NCBI RefSeq assembly: GCF_943193045.1
Contig: NZ_CALPCN010000003.1
Span: 124,001-188,000 of the forward strand
Origin: Pumilibacter muris
GTDB taxonomy: Bacteria > Bacillota > Clostridia > Christensenellales > Pumilibacteraceae
Length of the DNA: 64,000 bases
Direction of reading: 5' to 3'
The position numbers were made by a program, and so were the translations under genes. Positions 1 through 8,164 of the stretch are shown piece after piece (the stretch's first letter is position 1; every line of letters begins with the position of its first letter). The notes under the pieces are model-generated. The model was given only the letters and a program-made list of their open reading frames with translations, had not been told where the DNA came from and did no database searches.

Positions 1-1
1 G

Positions 2-688
2 GATGAAATCTCTCAATTCGCGGATTATATTCATTCGTCAGAGCGGAAAAGAGTGTTAGAAGAAACCGATAGAATCAAAACTATGACGGCTACGAATTAT
101 TTTGAAATATGCGCTTTGTGTTATAAGGCGGCTCATTATGAGAATTGCGATAACCGCACTGCGAAAGAATTGTATACGCGATTCGCCGATGAGCGCGACG
201 GCGGATTGTCCGCGATTGATGCCGATTCGTCCGAAGCGTTCGATGCTTGGTATGCGCTGGATAATCAAGCCAAGTGGGATATACATAACGCAAGTCATTT
301 ATGGGAAATCAGCGCAGGTAGCACTCATACACGCATAAAACTCTATGTGTCGAAAGATGAAAAAGGTTACTTTTTATCTTTATATGGCGGAGTATACTCA
401 TGCACAGAAGACGTAATCCGAATGTACAATGTGCTAAAAGAAAAAGGTTTGCCGGTGGTACTATACGATTGTGTCACGATACGAAATAAAATATTAGGGT
501 TGGGTGAGGTCGGGATAGTGCCGATACAATGCAGTATATCGAAATATTGGTACAGCCAATTTCCGCGTGACGGCATCGTTTCATTTATAAAACTCGATGA
601 TGAGGATTTATCACAAAAGGAAGTGGGCGAAATAATCAAGTCGGCGTCGTGGTTTAGTGTGGCGAATTTATCTTTAGCGGAGCAATGA
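2..688 (+). CDS. Conserved hypothetical protein, 5' end outside window
   Basis: The reading frame is open from base 2 without a stop, so the gene very probably starts upstream of the window; a GTG at 53 is only an internal candidate. The visible part is about 228 residues, soluble, with no signal peptide or membrane segment. It has a Cys/Tyr-rich stretch (FEICALCYKAAHYENCD) followed by an ADERDGGL segment, a pattern I recall from uncharacterised proteins of gut Firmicutes. No catalytic motif is recognisable. It is followed closely by another small hypothetical gene and a phosphatase. Function unknown. Confidence 0.7.
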   Translation, partial: DEISQFADYIHSSERKRVLEETDRIKTMTATNYFEICALCYKAAHYENCDNRTAKELYTRFADERDGGLSAIDADSSEAFDAWYALDNQAKWDIHNASHLWEISAGSTHTRIKLYVSKDEKGYFLSLYGGVYSCTEDVIRMYNVLKEKGLPVVLYDCVTIRNKILGLGEVGIVPIQCSISKYWYSQFPRDGIVSFIKLDDEDLSQKEVGEIIKSASWFSVANLSLAEQ

Positions 689-700
689 GGTTTGGTTAAA

Positions 701-985
701 TTGAAAACGAATAGAGATATAGAAAAGCTACTATCCGAGAGAGCAAACTTCGCCAAGATGGTGTTGGCAACGTATAAGCCCGAAATTGCGGCCGTGTGCC
801 TTCGTTTGAAGCGGCTCGAGCAAATAGGCGAAAAAGAGCTGGAAAGCCTTTTTGACGCCATAATTGACTATTGTTTCGATTTTGAGATTGCGGGGCTATT
901 CGATGAGCTTTGCGAGGCGGCGGAACAACAATACCCTGAACTTGTTCAAGATTATAGACGATATTATAGTGAACAATGGGAATAA
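701..985 (+). CDS. Small hypothetical protein
   Basis: About 94 residues, acidic, predicted mostly helical, with no recognisable domain. The frame can open with TTG at 692 or TTG at 701. The GAGG at 687-690 lies about 10 bases before 701 but only one base before 692, so 701 is preferred. It starts just after the stop of the preceding gene and is probably co-transcribed with it. Function unknown; the existence of the gene rests on spacing and frame only. Confidence 0.5.
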   Translation: MKTNRDIEKLLSERANFAKMVLATYKPEIAAVCLRLKRLEQIGEKELESLFDAIIDYCFDFEIAGLFDELCEAAEQQYPELVQDYRRYYSEQWE

Positions 986-1037
986 TGCAATATTGCATCA
1001 AGATAAAACGATTGCAATCTTGCAATAGGAAAGTGAT

Positions 1038-1847
1038 ATGAAATATTATGTTGTAGCCGATGTCCACGGTTATTATGATTATATGGTTGAAGCTCTTCAA
1101 GAGAAAGGATTCTTTGAGGATAAAGAGCCGCACAAATTAGTTGTGTGCGGGGACATTTATGACAGAGGACCGCAGAATAAAGAAGTGGAGAACTTTGTCG
1201 CGCAGTTATTAGATAAAGATGAAATCATATTAATCAGGGGCAATCACGAAGACTTGCTGATGTCATTTATAGATACATTGCCATCGTTGAGTGAATATGA
1301 TTTGAGATTTTCGCATTCCTATACCAATGGCACAGTGGATACCGTGCGAGAGATCGTGGGGGCATCAATGAAGAAAATGATACTCGCACCGCAAATCGTT
1401 TCCGAGCAGTTTAAGAAGTCTTTAACCTATACCAAAATCATCCCGGCAATGCTGAATTACTATGAAACGGAAAGATATATTTTTGTTCACGGCTGGATAC
1501 CCGCCACGGCAAACGGCTTTGGTGGAATGGGTTTATTCTTTGAGTATGATCCAAAGTGGCGCGAAGCAAACAATGCGGATTGGACTTATGCGAGATGGTA
1601 TAACGGAATGCTTGCAGCGCACCAAGGCGTAGTGGAGGCGGGAAAGATAATCGTTTGCGGACATTGGCATTGCTCGTTCGGTCATGCGCATTATGAGGAG
1701 AACGGGAGTGAGTTCGGCAAGGATGCCGATTTTTCACCATACTATGGGGACGGAATAATCGCCCTCGATGCCTGCACAATTCAAAGCAAAAAAGTGAATT
1801 GTATCGTAATAAATGATAAAGAATTAAAGGACGATTGCAACGGTTAA
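1038..1847 (+). CDS. Calcineurin-like (PPP family) metallophosphoesterase
   Basis: A 269-residue protein with the three metal-binding blocks of PPP-type phosphatases: DVHGY at residues 8-12, GDIYDRGP near 38-45 and GNHED near 69-73, plus later His residues (VHGW, CGHWH) that complete the di-metal site. Family members hydrolyse phosphoprotein or diadenosine tetraphosphate bonds; which one applies here cannot be told. The start ATG follows AGGAAAG at suitable spacing. There is no signal peptide, so it should be cytoplasmic. It lies downstream of two hypothetical genes in an accessory region; related phosphatases are common in phage and mobile DNA. Confidence 0.85.
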   Translation: MKYYVVADVHGYYDYMVEALQEKGFFEDKEPHKLVVCGDIYDRGPQNKEVENFVAQLLDKDEIILIRGNHEDLLMSFIDTLPSLSEYDLRFSHSYTNGTVDTVREIVGASMKKMILAPQIVSEQFKKSLTYTKIIPAMLNYYETERYIFVHGWIPATANGFGGMGLFFEYDPKWREANNADWTYARWYNGMLAAHQGVVEAGKIIVCGHWHCSFGHAHYEENGSEFGKDADFSPYYGDGIIALDACTIQSKKVNCIVINDKELKDDCNG

Positions 1848-2088
1848 ATCATAGCAAGCATACTATGTCCAACAATGCAATTTGCAAAAAGTTTGCTTCC
1901 TTCTGAAATTATTAACGGCTAAGAAGCGCATTATTCGTTATCATTGCAAGGTTGCAAACGCGCATAAAGTTTGCAATCCTACATGATGTGATAGCCGAAT
2001 TTGTTTCAATGTTTACAAAAGCGAGATTTTGGTCAAACGCCTATCGAAATAGGTGAGCCAAAACGAGATTTTAGTCAACACACGCAAA
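1848..2088. other. Intergenic region with TTGCAA motifs and a short direct repeat
   Basis: No gene is seen. Several copies of TTGCAA/TGCAA occur (also at 985-1027). A near-perfect direct repeat is present: GCGAGATTTTGGTCAA at 2021-2036 and ACGAGATTTTAGTCAA at 2063-2078. The meaning is unknown. Confidence 0.5.
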
Positions 2089-2131
2089 AAAAACAGCGAT
2101 AGAACTTTTTAAGTTTAATCGCTGTTTTTTT
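2089..2131 (+). terminator. Intrinsic terminator
   Basis: Stem AAACAGCGAT/ATCGCTGTTT with an AT loop, an A-run before it and a T-run after it, so it could work on both strands. It separates the phosphatase gene from the restriction-modification module. Confidence 0.8.
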
Positions 2132-2138
2132 ATTTGGT

Positions 2139-2200
2139 GTGCTGTTTGACGGCAAACGTAGCGAGCCGCTTGTTTTATCAAGCACCCGCCACAGTGCCAT
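2139..2200 (+). repeat. 60-bp hairpin repeat, copy A
   Basis: The segment contains an imperfect stem-loop ending in TCAAGCACCC and then the tail CACAGTGCCAT. It matches the reverse complement of 62203-62262 over its whole length with few differences (for example the block GAGCCGCTTGTTT). Copy B is a better hairpin, with arms GTGCTTGA/TCAAGCAC. No transposase is nearby. It may be a miniature mobile element or a structured RNA. Confidence 0.7.
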
Positions 2201-2209
2201 TATACAAAA

Positions 2210-2255
2210 TTGTTACTCATCGAGTGTTGAGAAATAAGTAACAATAAAGTATAAT
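2210..2255 (+). promoter_or_regulatory. Promoter with C-protein operator
   Basis: A -35 TTGAGA (2227-2232) and -10 TATAAT (2250-2255) are 17 bases apart. An inverted repeat TTGTTACT (2210-2217) / AGTAACAA (2237-2244) brackets the -35, one arm lying upstream of it and the other in the spacer. This fits an operator for the controller protein encoded immediately downstream, as in other restriction-modification systems with a C gene. AAGGAG at 2271-2276 serves the GTG start at 2285. Confidence 0.75.
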
Positions 2256-2284
2256 TACTATAGTTTTATCAAGGAGTAACACAA

Positions 2285-2488
2285 GTGATAGAAGCAAAAG
2301 TCGGTAATCGCATTAAAGATTTGCGAAATAAACTCGGCATAAGTCAAGAAGAGTTGGGTTTTCGTTCAGGAGTACATAGAACGTATATTGCAAGTTTGGA
2401 AGTTGGTAAACGCAATATTTCAATAGCAACGTTAGAAAAAATTGTGATTGCTCTTGAAGTTACTTTAAGCGAATTTTTTGATTTTTAA
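2285..2488 (+). CDS. XRE-family controller protein of an EcoRV-like RM system
   Basis: A 67-residue single-domain Cro/C1-type helix-turn-helix protein; the helix-turn-helix (GISQEELGFRSGVHRTYIAS) covers about residues 18-37. Size and position directly before the endonuclease gene match C proteins, which bind palindromes near their own promoter and time endonuclease expression after methylase. The GTG start has AAGGAG at good spacing. An inverted repeat overlaps its promoter. The gene is AT-rich relative to dnaX and its neighbours, in line with transfer as a module. Confidence 0.85.
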   Translation: MIEAKVGNRIKDLRNKLGISQEELGFRSGVHRTYIASLEVGKRNISIATLEKIVIALEVTLSEFFDF

Positions 2489-2499
2489 GGAGTTGCATT

Positions 2500-3228
2500 A
2501 TGGACTTGATTAAAAGTTTTTACGATAAGGCTAAAAATATAAATTTCAATGTTACAGGTTTATTACTTGAAAATAATGATGTTTTAACATTAGGTAGTGA
2601 TTCAAAGTTAATCGGACGTATTTTTGAATTAGTATCTTTTGGCGTTCTAAACGCTATATGTAAGGAGAATAATTGGAAATTAGAAGAAACCGAATCACAA
2701 ACTGTATACCCTGATTTTACCATAATTATGGAAAACAATAAAAAAATTGCTATTGATATTAAAACCACTTATCGAAGGTATAATGCAAAAGGACACGTTT
2801 GTAAGTTTGGCTTTACATTAGGGGCTTTTGCATCATTCCTAAGAAATAATACAAAAAATATAGCCTATCCTTATGACCAATACATTAAACATTATGTAAT
2901 CGGTTTCGTATATGACCGAGTGTCTGGAAGCAAGGCTGGACAAGTTTTACATATCGGGGATACGATACACCCGCCATATAAAGGGGTTGAATATTTCATG
3001 CAAGAAAAATACAAAATTGCTGGCGATAAACCTGGTAGTGGAAACACTGAAAATATTGGCAGTATTTTAACAAACAATATTGACGATTTCATACAAGGTA
3101 ATGGTTTATTCGCAAAACTTGGCAATGATGTTTTTGAAAATTATTGGCGAGGTTATCCTCGTTATAGAGCGGCAACCAAACAATATACTACACTAACACA
3201 ATATCTTGATTTGATTAAAAATTCGTAA
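2500..3228 (+). CDS. Type II restriction endonuclease, EcoRV family
   Basis: A 242-residue protein close in length to EcoRV (245) and collinear with it as I recall that sequence: LGSDSK..IFEL, YPDFT, KKIAIDIKTTY, RNNTKNI.YP.DQYI, AGD..GSGNT.NIGS. The catalytic PD-(D/E)xK residues are D72 (YPDF), D86 and K88 (IDIK), matching EcoRV D74, D90 and K92. EcoRV cuts GATATC to blunt ends; the same specificity is likely but inferred. The gene starts 11 bases after the controller gene. Its 3' end overlaps the convergent methylase gene by 14 bases. Confidence 0.93.
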   Translation: MDLIKSFYDKAKNINFNVTGLLLENNDVLTLGSDSKLIGRIFELVSFGVLNAICKENNWKLEETESQTVYPDFTIIMENNKKIAIDIKTTYRRYNAKGHVCKFGFTLGAFASFLRNNTKNIAYPYDQYIKHYVIGFVYDRVSGSKAGQVLHIGDTIHPPYKGVEYFMQEKYKIAGDKPGSGNTENIGSILTNNIDDFIQGNGLFAKLGNDVFENYWRGYPRYRAATKQYTTLTQYLDLIKNS

Positions 3229-4060
3229 TTAGACACTCTAAAATTGCGTTGCGATTGAGTTCCTTGCCTCCAACATGATAGAAGTGTTCTATTGGCAGAA
3301 TATTGAATTTATCATCTCTAAAATATGTGTCAATATGAGTATTTGTTCGATAATTGTTAGATAGCCAATTTGACAAAATAAATTTTTCTTTCAGCGAAAT
3401 TATATGCTCAAATAACATCTTATTTTTATCTTCTGTCCAAGCATCAAAATATGTTGAATGACGTTCTACATAGGGTGGGTCAAAATAGTACAATGATTTC
3501 TTACAATCAAAATCATTGTACTTTTCAATTTGTGTCCAATCACAGCATACAAATTTCCATTTGTCCCCGTGTTGTAATATTATATCTTGTATTAAACTTA
3601 CTTGATTTACTATTTTAGTTATTAGTGCTTTGGCAAACCGATTATCTTTATTGCAAAATGGGACATTAAATTCTCCCTTATTATTGAATCGCATAACACC
3701 ATTGAAACAACTTCTATTCAAAAACAAGAAGTATAGCGGACTCTGCGTTTCATTAAATTTTTTGCGCATTTCGTAATAAAAATTACAACCTTGCTCTTGC
3801 AATTTTGCACCATTTATTTCTAAAAACTCTCTTACTATTTGAGGCGTAATTGTTTTATTTTGGAGAGATTTATAAAAATTAATAATATGGATATTATTGT
3901 CACTGACTAATGCGAATTGCGGATTGATATTGAAAAGGACTTCGCCTGACCCCAAGAAAGGTTCAATATATAATATATCTTTCAATTCAGGTACTATCTC
4001 TATTATGTTGGGTATAATTTTTGTCTTTTTACCTTGTGTTTTAATCGGCGAAACAACCAT
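3215..4060 (-). CDS. DNA adenine-N6 methyltransferase, M.EcoRV/Dam family
   Basis: The D12-class (alpha-group) methylase partner of the endonuclease. The SAM-binding motif PFLGSGE lies near residue 35 and the catalytic DPPY sits mid-protein (YYFDPPYVERHS); FLFLNRSCFNG, FNVPFCNK and the C-terminal FYHVGG..LNRNA..LITN follow M.EcoRV as I recall it. An ATG at 4102 is possible, but the ATG at 4060 is preferred because it aligns with the M.EcoRV start and has AGGAAAA upstream. Expected target GATATC, methylating adenine to protect host DNA. It is convergent with the endonuclease gene, unlike a shared operon. Confidence 0.92.
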   Translation of the reverse strand: MVVSPIKTQGKKTKIIPNIIEIVPELKDILYIEPFLGSGEVLFNINPQFALVSDNNIHIINFYKSLQNKTITPQIVREFLEINGAKLQEQGCNFYYEMRKKFNETQSPLYFLFLNRSCFNGVMRFNNKGEFNVPFCNKDNRFAKALITKIVNQVSLIQDIILQHGDKWKFVCCDWTQIEKYNDFDCKKSLYYFDPPYVERHSTYFDAWTEDKNKMLFEHIISLKEKFILSNWLSNNYRTNTHIDTYFRDDKFNILPIEHFYHVGGKELNRNAILECLITNF

Positions 4061-4166
4061 AAATATTTTCCTGTGCAATATGATGTTATTTATAGTATAC
4101 AAAAAAAACTATTAAAAATCAAGCATATTTACAATTGAGAATTCGTTTTAGGTTACCGTCGCTCCG

Positions 4167-4207
4167 CCAAAAAAACGGGTTGAATCGTAAGATTAACCCG
4201 TTTTTTT
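4167..4207 (+). terminator. Terminator hairpin
   Basis: Stem AAAAACGGGTT/AACCCGTTTTT flanked by an A-run and a seven-T run. It could terminate on either strand. Confidence 0.75.
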
Positions 4208-4299
4208 GTTTCTTGCTAATATTGTGCAGTTTATGCGCAATTAAAAAGCTTGTCTTAATGCGGCTTCAAAGTTATTTATCGAAAACCGCGTTTAAACAT

Positions 4300-4332
4300 A
4301 AAGCCCTGAGCAATAACATGCTCGGGGCTTTA
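4300..4332 (+). terminator. Hairpin, possible terminator
   Basis: Arms AAAGCCCTGAG/CTCGGGGCTTT with a GC-rich core. The T-run is short, so termination efficiency is doubtful. Confidence 0.5.
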
Positions 4333-4474
4333 CTGATATAGTTTATATGTTTTGTTAAAACGGGTAAGCGCAATATGCTTTACACCGCTCGTTTATTATG
4401 CGTTCATTTGAGCGTAAGTCGTAAATTCATGCCCGATACAAATAGGCGTTCGCTGTTTAGCGGGTAATTTGCCG

Positions 4475-4921
4475 CTAAGCCGTAATGTTTTCAGTTTCTT
4501 TATAAGTTATCGATACAATATTTTCGAGCGCGTACACAAGCGTTAAAGGCTTTTCGTGCGGCTCGTCTTTTATTGCGCCCATATCGACGAGTTGTTGTGC
4601 GGTGACGGGCGTGCCGTCGGCTAAGCTGTATGATATTCGGAAATTGTCCGGGTTCATAATTTGTAAATACAGCTTTGTCGGGTCGCTCTTACTTCGCACA
4701 ATGCTGTCGTGCTCGGTGTGTTCAAACCAAGCGGGATGTGAACTGTCTCGTTCGCCCATAGCCTTGACCGCCGCAAGATTTGCGTAATTACACCCGAATT
4801 GCGCCGTTAAATGGCTGTGCTTGCGGTAAACAATGTCGCCGCATTTCTTTTCCGTTACCGCTTCGATAGCAAAAAAGCGCCCGTTGGTTATGTTCTTGCT
4901 TAAGATTTCTTGTAAAGTCAT
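4475..4921 (-). CDS. Hypothetical protein
   Basis: About 148 residues from the ATG at 4921. This start is chosen over the upstream one at 4957 because CGGAGGA sits seven bases before it. The N-terminus MTLQEILSKNITNGRFFAIE and the pattern of small soluble domains recall uncharacterised phage or plasmid proteins, but I cannot name a family. No membrane segment or metal motif is seen. It lies between the restriction-modification module and dnaX, transcribed away from dnaX. Confidence 0.65.
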   Translation of the reverse strand: MTLQEILSKNITNGRFFAIEAVTEKKCGDIVYRKHSHLTAQFGCNYANLAAVKAMGERDSSHPAWFEHTEHDSIVRSKSDPTKLYLQIMNPDNFRISYSLADGTPVTAQQLVDMGAIKDEPHEKPLTLVYALENIVSITYKETENITA

Positions 4922-5137
4922 ATTATTCCTCCGAAAATAATTCAATAATTTGCCCATATATTATTTATGAGGGCAACGGTTGGAGGTTCCGCATTTTTCG
5001 GTTGGGTTTAAATAAACGTCTGTTCGGCGGCTTGCGGCGGTTGAAAAAAAGTAAAAAAATATTGTTTTGTTTCTCGTTTTTTTAAATATTAGTGGTTTCG
5101 GGCAAAATCGCTTTTCTCGTCGGCATGATTTGTTTGC

Positions 5138-5166
5138 TTGACGCAAAGGCGGTTAAATGTTATACT
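5138..5166 (+). promoter_or_regulatory. dnaX promoter, probably leaderless transcript
   Basis: TTGACG (5138-5143) and TATACT (5161-5166) with a 17-base spacer. The expected transcription start, 6-7 bases downstream, coincides with the ATG of dnaX at 5173, and no ribosome site precedes that ATG. Confidence 0.8.
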
Positions 5167-5172
5167 AATTAC

Positions 5173-6723
5173 ATGAGTTATACCGCACTTTACCGCAAAT
5201 ACCGCCCGACGTGCTTCGAAGACGTGATAGGGCAAAATCATATAACGGAAACGCTTATCAACCAGCTTAAAGCGGGGCGGGTGGGGCACGCCTATTTGTT
5301 TACGGGAAGCAGGGGCACGGGAAAAACGACGTGCGCCAAGATTTTTGCGCGTGCCGTGAATTGCTTAAATCCCGAAAACGGGTCGCCGTGCGGAAAGTGC
5401 AAGGTTTGCAAAGCGCTTGCCGACGCCTCGAATATAGATATTATGGAGATAGACGCGGCGAGCAACAACCGCGTGGACGAAGTGCGCGAAATCCGCGAGC
5501 GGGTAAAATATCCGCCTGTGAACGGAAAGTATAAAGTTTATATTATAGACGAAGTGCACATGCTCACCGACAGCGCTTTTAACGCGCTTTTGAAAACGCT
5601 CGAAGAGCCGCCCGAATTTGTTATTTTCATACTTGCAACAACCGAAGCGCACAAACTTCCCGCCACCATTTTGTCGCGGTGCATGAGGTTCGATTTTAGG
5701 TTGGTTTCGCAACAACAACTTTCGGATAATATAAAAAAAATATTCGACGCCGAAGGCAAAGCCTACGAAGACGAAGCCGTGCGCTACATAGCGGGTGCGG
5801 GCGAAGGCAGCGTGCGCGATTCGCTTTCTATTGCCGACATGTGCCTTAGTAGGTCGAACGGCAAACTTACTCTTTCCGACGTGCTCGACGTTTTGGGCGC
5901 CGCCGACAGAGGAAAAATCCGTGCTTTAACCGAAAACGTTTTAAAAGGAAACGCGCGAGAAATATTGCTCGCAATTAACGAGCTTACTTCTTACGGGAAG
6001 TCGGTGGGGCGCATCGCCAAAGACGTGCTCGGTTGCGCGCGCGACCTTTTGGCTATAAAGACGGGCGCGGAAACTCTTGTTATAGACACCGAAGAGAACC
6101 TGGCGAATTTGCGCTCTCTTGCCGCCGAAGCGGACGCAGACGGGCTTACCGCGATTATTCGGTTGCTCGGTTCGGTGGATTCGGAGCTACGGTATAGCGT
6201 AAGTCCCAAAATTGTGTTGGAAACGGCTTGCTTGCGGGCGGGGAAGCTTGCGGATTCTTCCGCCGACGCCTTGCAGGCGCGAATAGCTCGGCTTGAAAAG
6301 CAAATAGAACAGCTCACGGCGAACGGATTGCTCGTAGCTTCGCCCGCGCCGAGCGCACCGAAAGAACAGCTTTCGCCGCAGTCGGCACCCGTTTCGGATA
6401 CCGACGAAAAGAGCGTGTGGGGAAAGCTTATAACGTATTTCCGAAAGAACGGACCTATGAGCGTTTATTCGCTGTTGTGCAACACTCACGACGTTAAAAC
6501 CGAAAACGGGAAGCTATGCGTGTGTCCCGAATCGGATGCCGAATTTTTGCAATTTTCCGACCCCGAAACGCAATCGGCAATCGAGCGGGCGCTTTCCGCT
6601 TGCGGAATTAACCTCACGCTTAGCGTGGATAAGCGCGCGAGCCGTCCCGATATGGACAGCGAAATCGAGAGAATAAAAAAAATGCTTTCGGGCGGGAAAG
6701 CAAAACTGAATATAACGAGATAA
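5173..6723 (+). CDS. dnaX: DNA polymerase III gamma/tau subunit
   Basis: A 516-residue clamp-loader ATPase that opens and loads the sliding clamp at replication forks. Walker [10 protein letters not shown] is at residues 44-52, the zinc ligands C64, C73, C76 and C79 follow, then Walker B DEVHML and the SRC arginine-finger motif (ILSRCMRF). The C-terminal third is the variable region. The longer frame from 5092 is rejected: the conserved [12 protein letters not shown] begins at 5173, and a promoter overlaps the upstream part. It heads an operon with ybaB and recR, the usual Firmicutes order. No frameshift site for a shorter product was identified. Confidence 0.97.
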   Translation: MSYTALYRKYRPTCFEDVIGQNHITETLINQLKAGRVGHAYLFTGSRGTGKTTCAKIFARAVNCLNPENGSPCGKCKVCKALADASNIDIMEIDAASNNRVDEVREIRERVKYPPVNGKYKVYIIDEVHMLTDSAFNALLKTLEEPPEFVIFILATTEAHKLPATILSRCMRFDFRLVSQQQLSDNIKKIFDAEGKAYEDEAVRYIAGAGEGSVRDSLSIADMCLSRSNGKLTLSDVLDVLGAADRGKIRALTENVLKGNAREILLAINELTSYGKSVGRIAKDVLGCARDLLAIKTGAETLVIDTEENLANLRSLAAEADADGLTAIIRLLGSVDSELRYSVSPKIVLETACLRAGKLADSSADALQARIARLEKQIEQLTANGLLVASPAPSAPKEQLSPQSAPVSDTDEKSVWGKLITYFRKNGPMSVYSLLCNTHDVKTENGKLCVCPESDAEFLQFSDPETQSAIERALSACGINLTLSVDKRASRPDMDSEIERIKKMLSGGKAKLNITR

Positions 6724-6742
6724 TAAAGGAGCGATATTTAAA

Positions 6743-7078
6743 ATGGCAAAAGGATTTAACGGATTCGGCGGCGGTGGCGGTTTTAACATGCAGCAGATGA
6801 TGCGCCAAGCGCAGAAAATGCAGGAACAAATGGCTAAGGCGCAGGAAGAGCTTGCCGAGCTTTCGGTTACGGGAACTGCGGGCGGCGGCATGGTGGAAAT
6901 TACGCTGTCGGGTAAGCGCGAGGTGGAGGGCGTTACCGTTAAGCCCGAAGCCGTAGACCCCGACGACGTTGAAATGCTCGAAGACCTTATAGCGGCGGCG
7001 CTCGGCGACGCGCTTGCTAAGGTGGCGGAGAAAGAAAAAGAAATGTTGCCTTACGGCGCGGCGGGTATGCTCGGCTGA
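6743..7078 (+). CDS. ybaB: YbaB/EbfC-family nucleoid-associated protein
   Basis: A 111-residue DNA-binding protein. The N-terminus is Gly- and Met/Gln-rich ([18 protein letters not shown]), then comes the family core [22 protein letters not shown] and an acidic helical tail ending YGAAGMLG. Members form tweezer-like dimers that bind and bend DNA, and are almost always encoded between dnaX and recR, as here. AAAGGAGC precedes the ATG by a normal distance. Confidence 0.96.
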   Translation: MAKGFNGFGGGGGFNMQQMMRQAQKMQEQMAKAQEELAELSVTGTAGGGMVEITLSGKREVEGVTVKPEAVDPDDVEMLEDLIAAALGDALAKVAEKEKEMLPYGAAGMLG

Positions 7079-7080
7079 TT

Positions 7081-7665
7081 ATGAAACAGCTTGATTGTAT
7101 TTTGCGCTTGTCGAATAAGTTTGCGCGGCTTCCCGGCGTGGGCGCCAAAACCGCGCAACGTTACGCGTACAGCGTTATAGATATGACGCCCGAAGAGGTG
7201 GAGGAGTTTTGCGCCGCGCTCCGCGACGTGAAAACGCAAGTGCGCTATTGCGACGAATGCGGCAATTTTACCGATAAAGAAACTTGCGAAATTTGCGCTC
7301 GCCGCGAGAAAAACGTTATATGCGTTGTGGCTTATCCCAAAGACGTGCTCGCGTTGGAGCGCGTTTCTGGCTATAAAGGAGTTTACCACGTTTTGCACGG
7401 AACTCTTTCGCCGCTCGAAGGCAGAGGCCCCGACTCGTTGAGAATAAAAGAATTGCTCGCCCGTCTTAACGGCGTGGAAGAGGTGATTCTCGCCACAAGC
7501 ACCGACGTTGAGGGCGAGGCAACCGCTATGTATTTGGCTCGGCTTTTAAAACCTATGGGAGTTAAAGTCAGCCGAATAGCGCAAGGAATAAGCATGGGTA
7601 GCGAGCTTGAATACGCCGACGAAATTACTCTTTTGAAAGCGCTCGAAGCCCGCACGGAATTATAA
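7081..7665 (+). CDS. recR: Recombination mediator RecR
   Basis: A 194-residue protein of normal length. It has the N-terminal helix-hairpin-helix region (RLPGVGAKTAQRYA), the four-Cys zinc finger (CDECGNFTDKETCEIC, near residues 57-72) and the Toprim domain with an acidic metal site (STDVEGEATAMYLA). It acts with RecF/RecO to load RecA at gaps during recombinational repair. It starts two bases after the ybaB stop, so the genes are probably translationally coupled. A strong terminator follows. Confidence 0.97.
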   Translation: MKQLDCILRLSNKFARLPGVGAKTAQRYAYSVIDMTPEEVEEFCAALRDVKTQVRYCDECGNFTDKETCEICARREKNVICVVAYPKDVLALERVSGYKGVYHVLHGTLSPLEGRGPDSLRIKELLARLNGVEEVILATSTDVEGEATAMYLARLLKPMGVKVSRIAQGISMGSELEYADEITLLKALEARTEL

Positions 7666-7683
7666 CTTTAAATATAAACCGAA

Positions 7684-7714
7684 AACGCGCAACCTAAGGT
7701 TGCGCGTTCTATTT
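7684..7714 (+). terminator. Bidirectional terminator after recR
   Basis: Perfect 11-bp arms AACGCGCAACC/GGTTGCGCGTT with a TAA loop, then a T-rich tract. It also lies at the 3' end of the convergent gene that stops at 7716. Confidence 0.88.
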
Positions 7715-7715
7715 T

Positions 7716-8135
7716 TTATACGTTTAGTTGTATTGTTTCGATTTTAAAGTCGCAGTAATATTCGGCTTGAATTCCCGTGAATTTAATAACGCAATAATCG
7801 GGGTCGGTTACTCCTTGCTTATAAAACAACCTGTCGCCGAAGTGCCAAACTTTATTTTTAGTGGGTTGGTCGGTGCAAATTTCCACGTTTCCTATAATAG
7901 TCGCGCCCCTATACTTAAACCGTCCGCGCTCGTAAAAATATAAACACGCTTTCGAATTGTTTAAATATTGCTCCACTTTTTTGGAAGAAGTGTTTGTTGA
8001 AAAGTAAATGTCGTTTCCGTCTATTATTCTCGGAGCGAGCATAGCTCTTGTTACGGGAAAACCTTGCGTGTTCACGGAAGACAGAAAAGCGGTTTTTTGC
8101 TTCGCTATAAAATTATATAGTTCTTCTTTTGTCAT
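7716..8135 (-). CDS. Pyridoxamine 5'-phosphate oxidase-like flavin-binding protein
   Basis: About 139 residues with the split-barrel pattern: helix TKEELYNFIAKQK, FLSSVNTQGFPVTRAMLA, then DIYFSTNTSSKKVEQYLNNSKACLYFYE and the RGATIIGNVEI strand. The family binds FMN or similar cofactors and includes small general-stress oxidoreductases; the substrate is not predictable. The ATG at 8135 is preferred to the GTG at 8150. It is downstream of and probably co-transcribed with the gene at 8165-8857. Confidence 0.85.
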   Translation of the reverse strand: MTKEELYNFIAKQKTAFLSSVNTQGFPVTRAMLAPRIIDGNDIYFSTNTSSKKVEQYLNNSKACLYFYERGRFKYRGATIIGNVEICTDQPTKNKVWHFGDRLFYKQGVTDPDYCVIKFTGIQAEYYCDFKIETIQLNV

Positions 8136-8164
8136 AAAACTTTTTCTCACTTATTGCGCAAAAA

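Larger units (their letters stand above)
4061..4474. other. Intergenic region, two hairpin terminators, no gene seen
   Basis: It holds the promoter region of the methylase and the two hairpins listed at 4167 and 4300. I see no supported coding frame. Confidence 0.5.

Noticed and set aside
2285-3228. Toxin-antitoxin pair of XRE regulator and downstream gene
   Set aside because: The downstream protein carries the EcoRV catalytic residues and collinear motifs, and a cognate methylase follows.
5092-5172. Extended N-terminus of DnaX
   Set aside because: The extension would include the promoter, lacks a ribosome site, and precedes the conserved family start [12 protein letters not shown].
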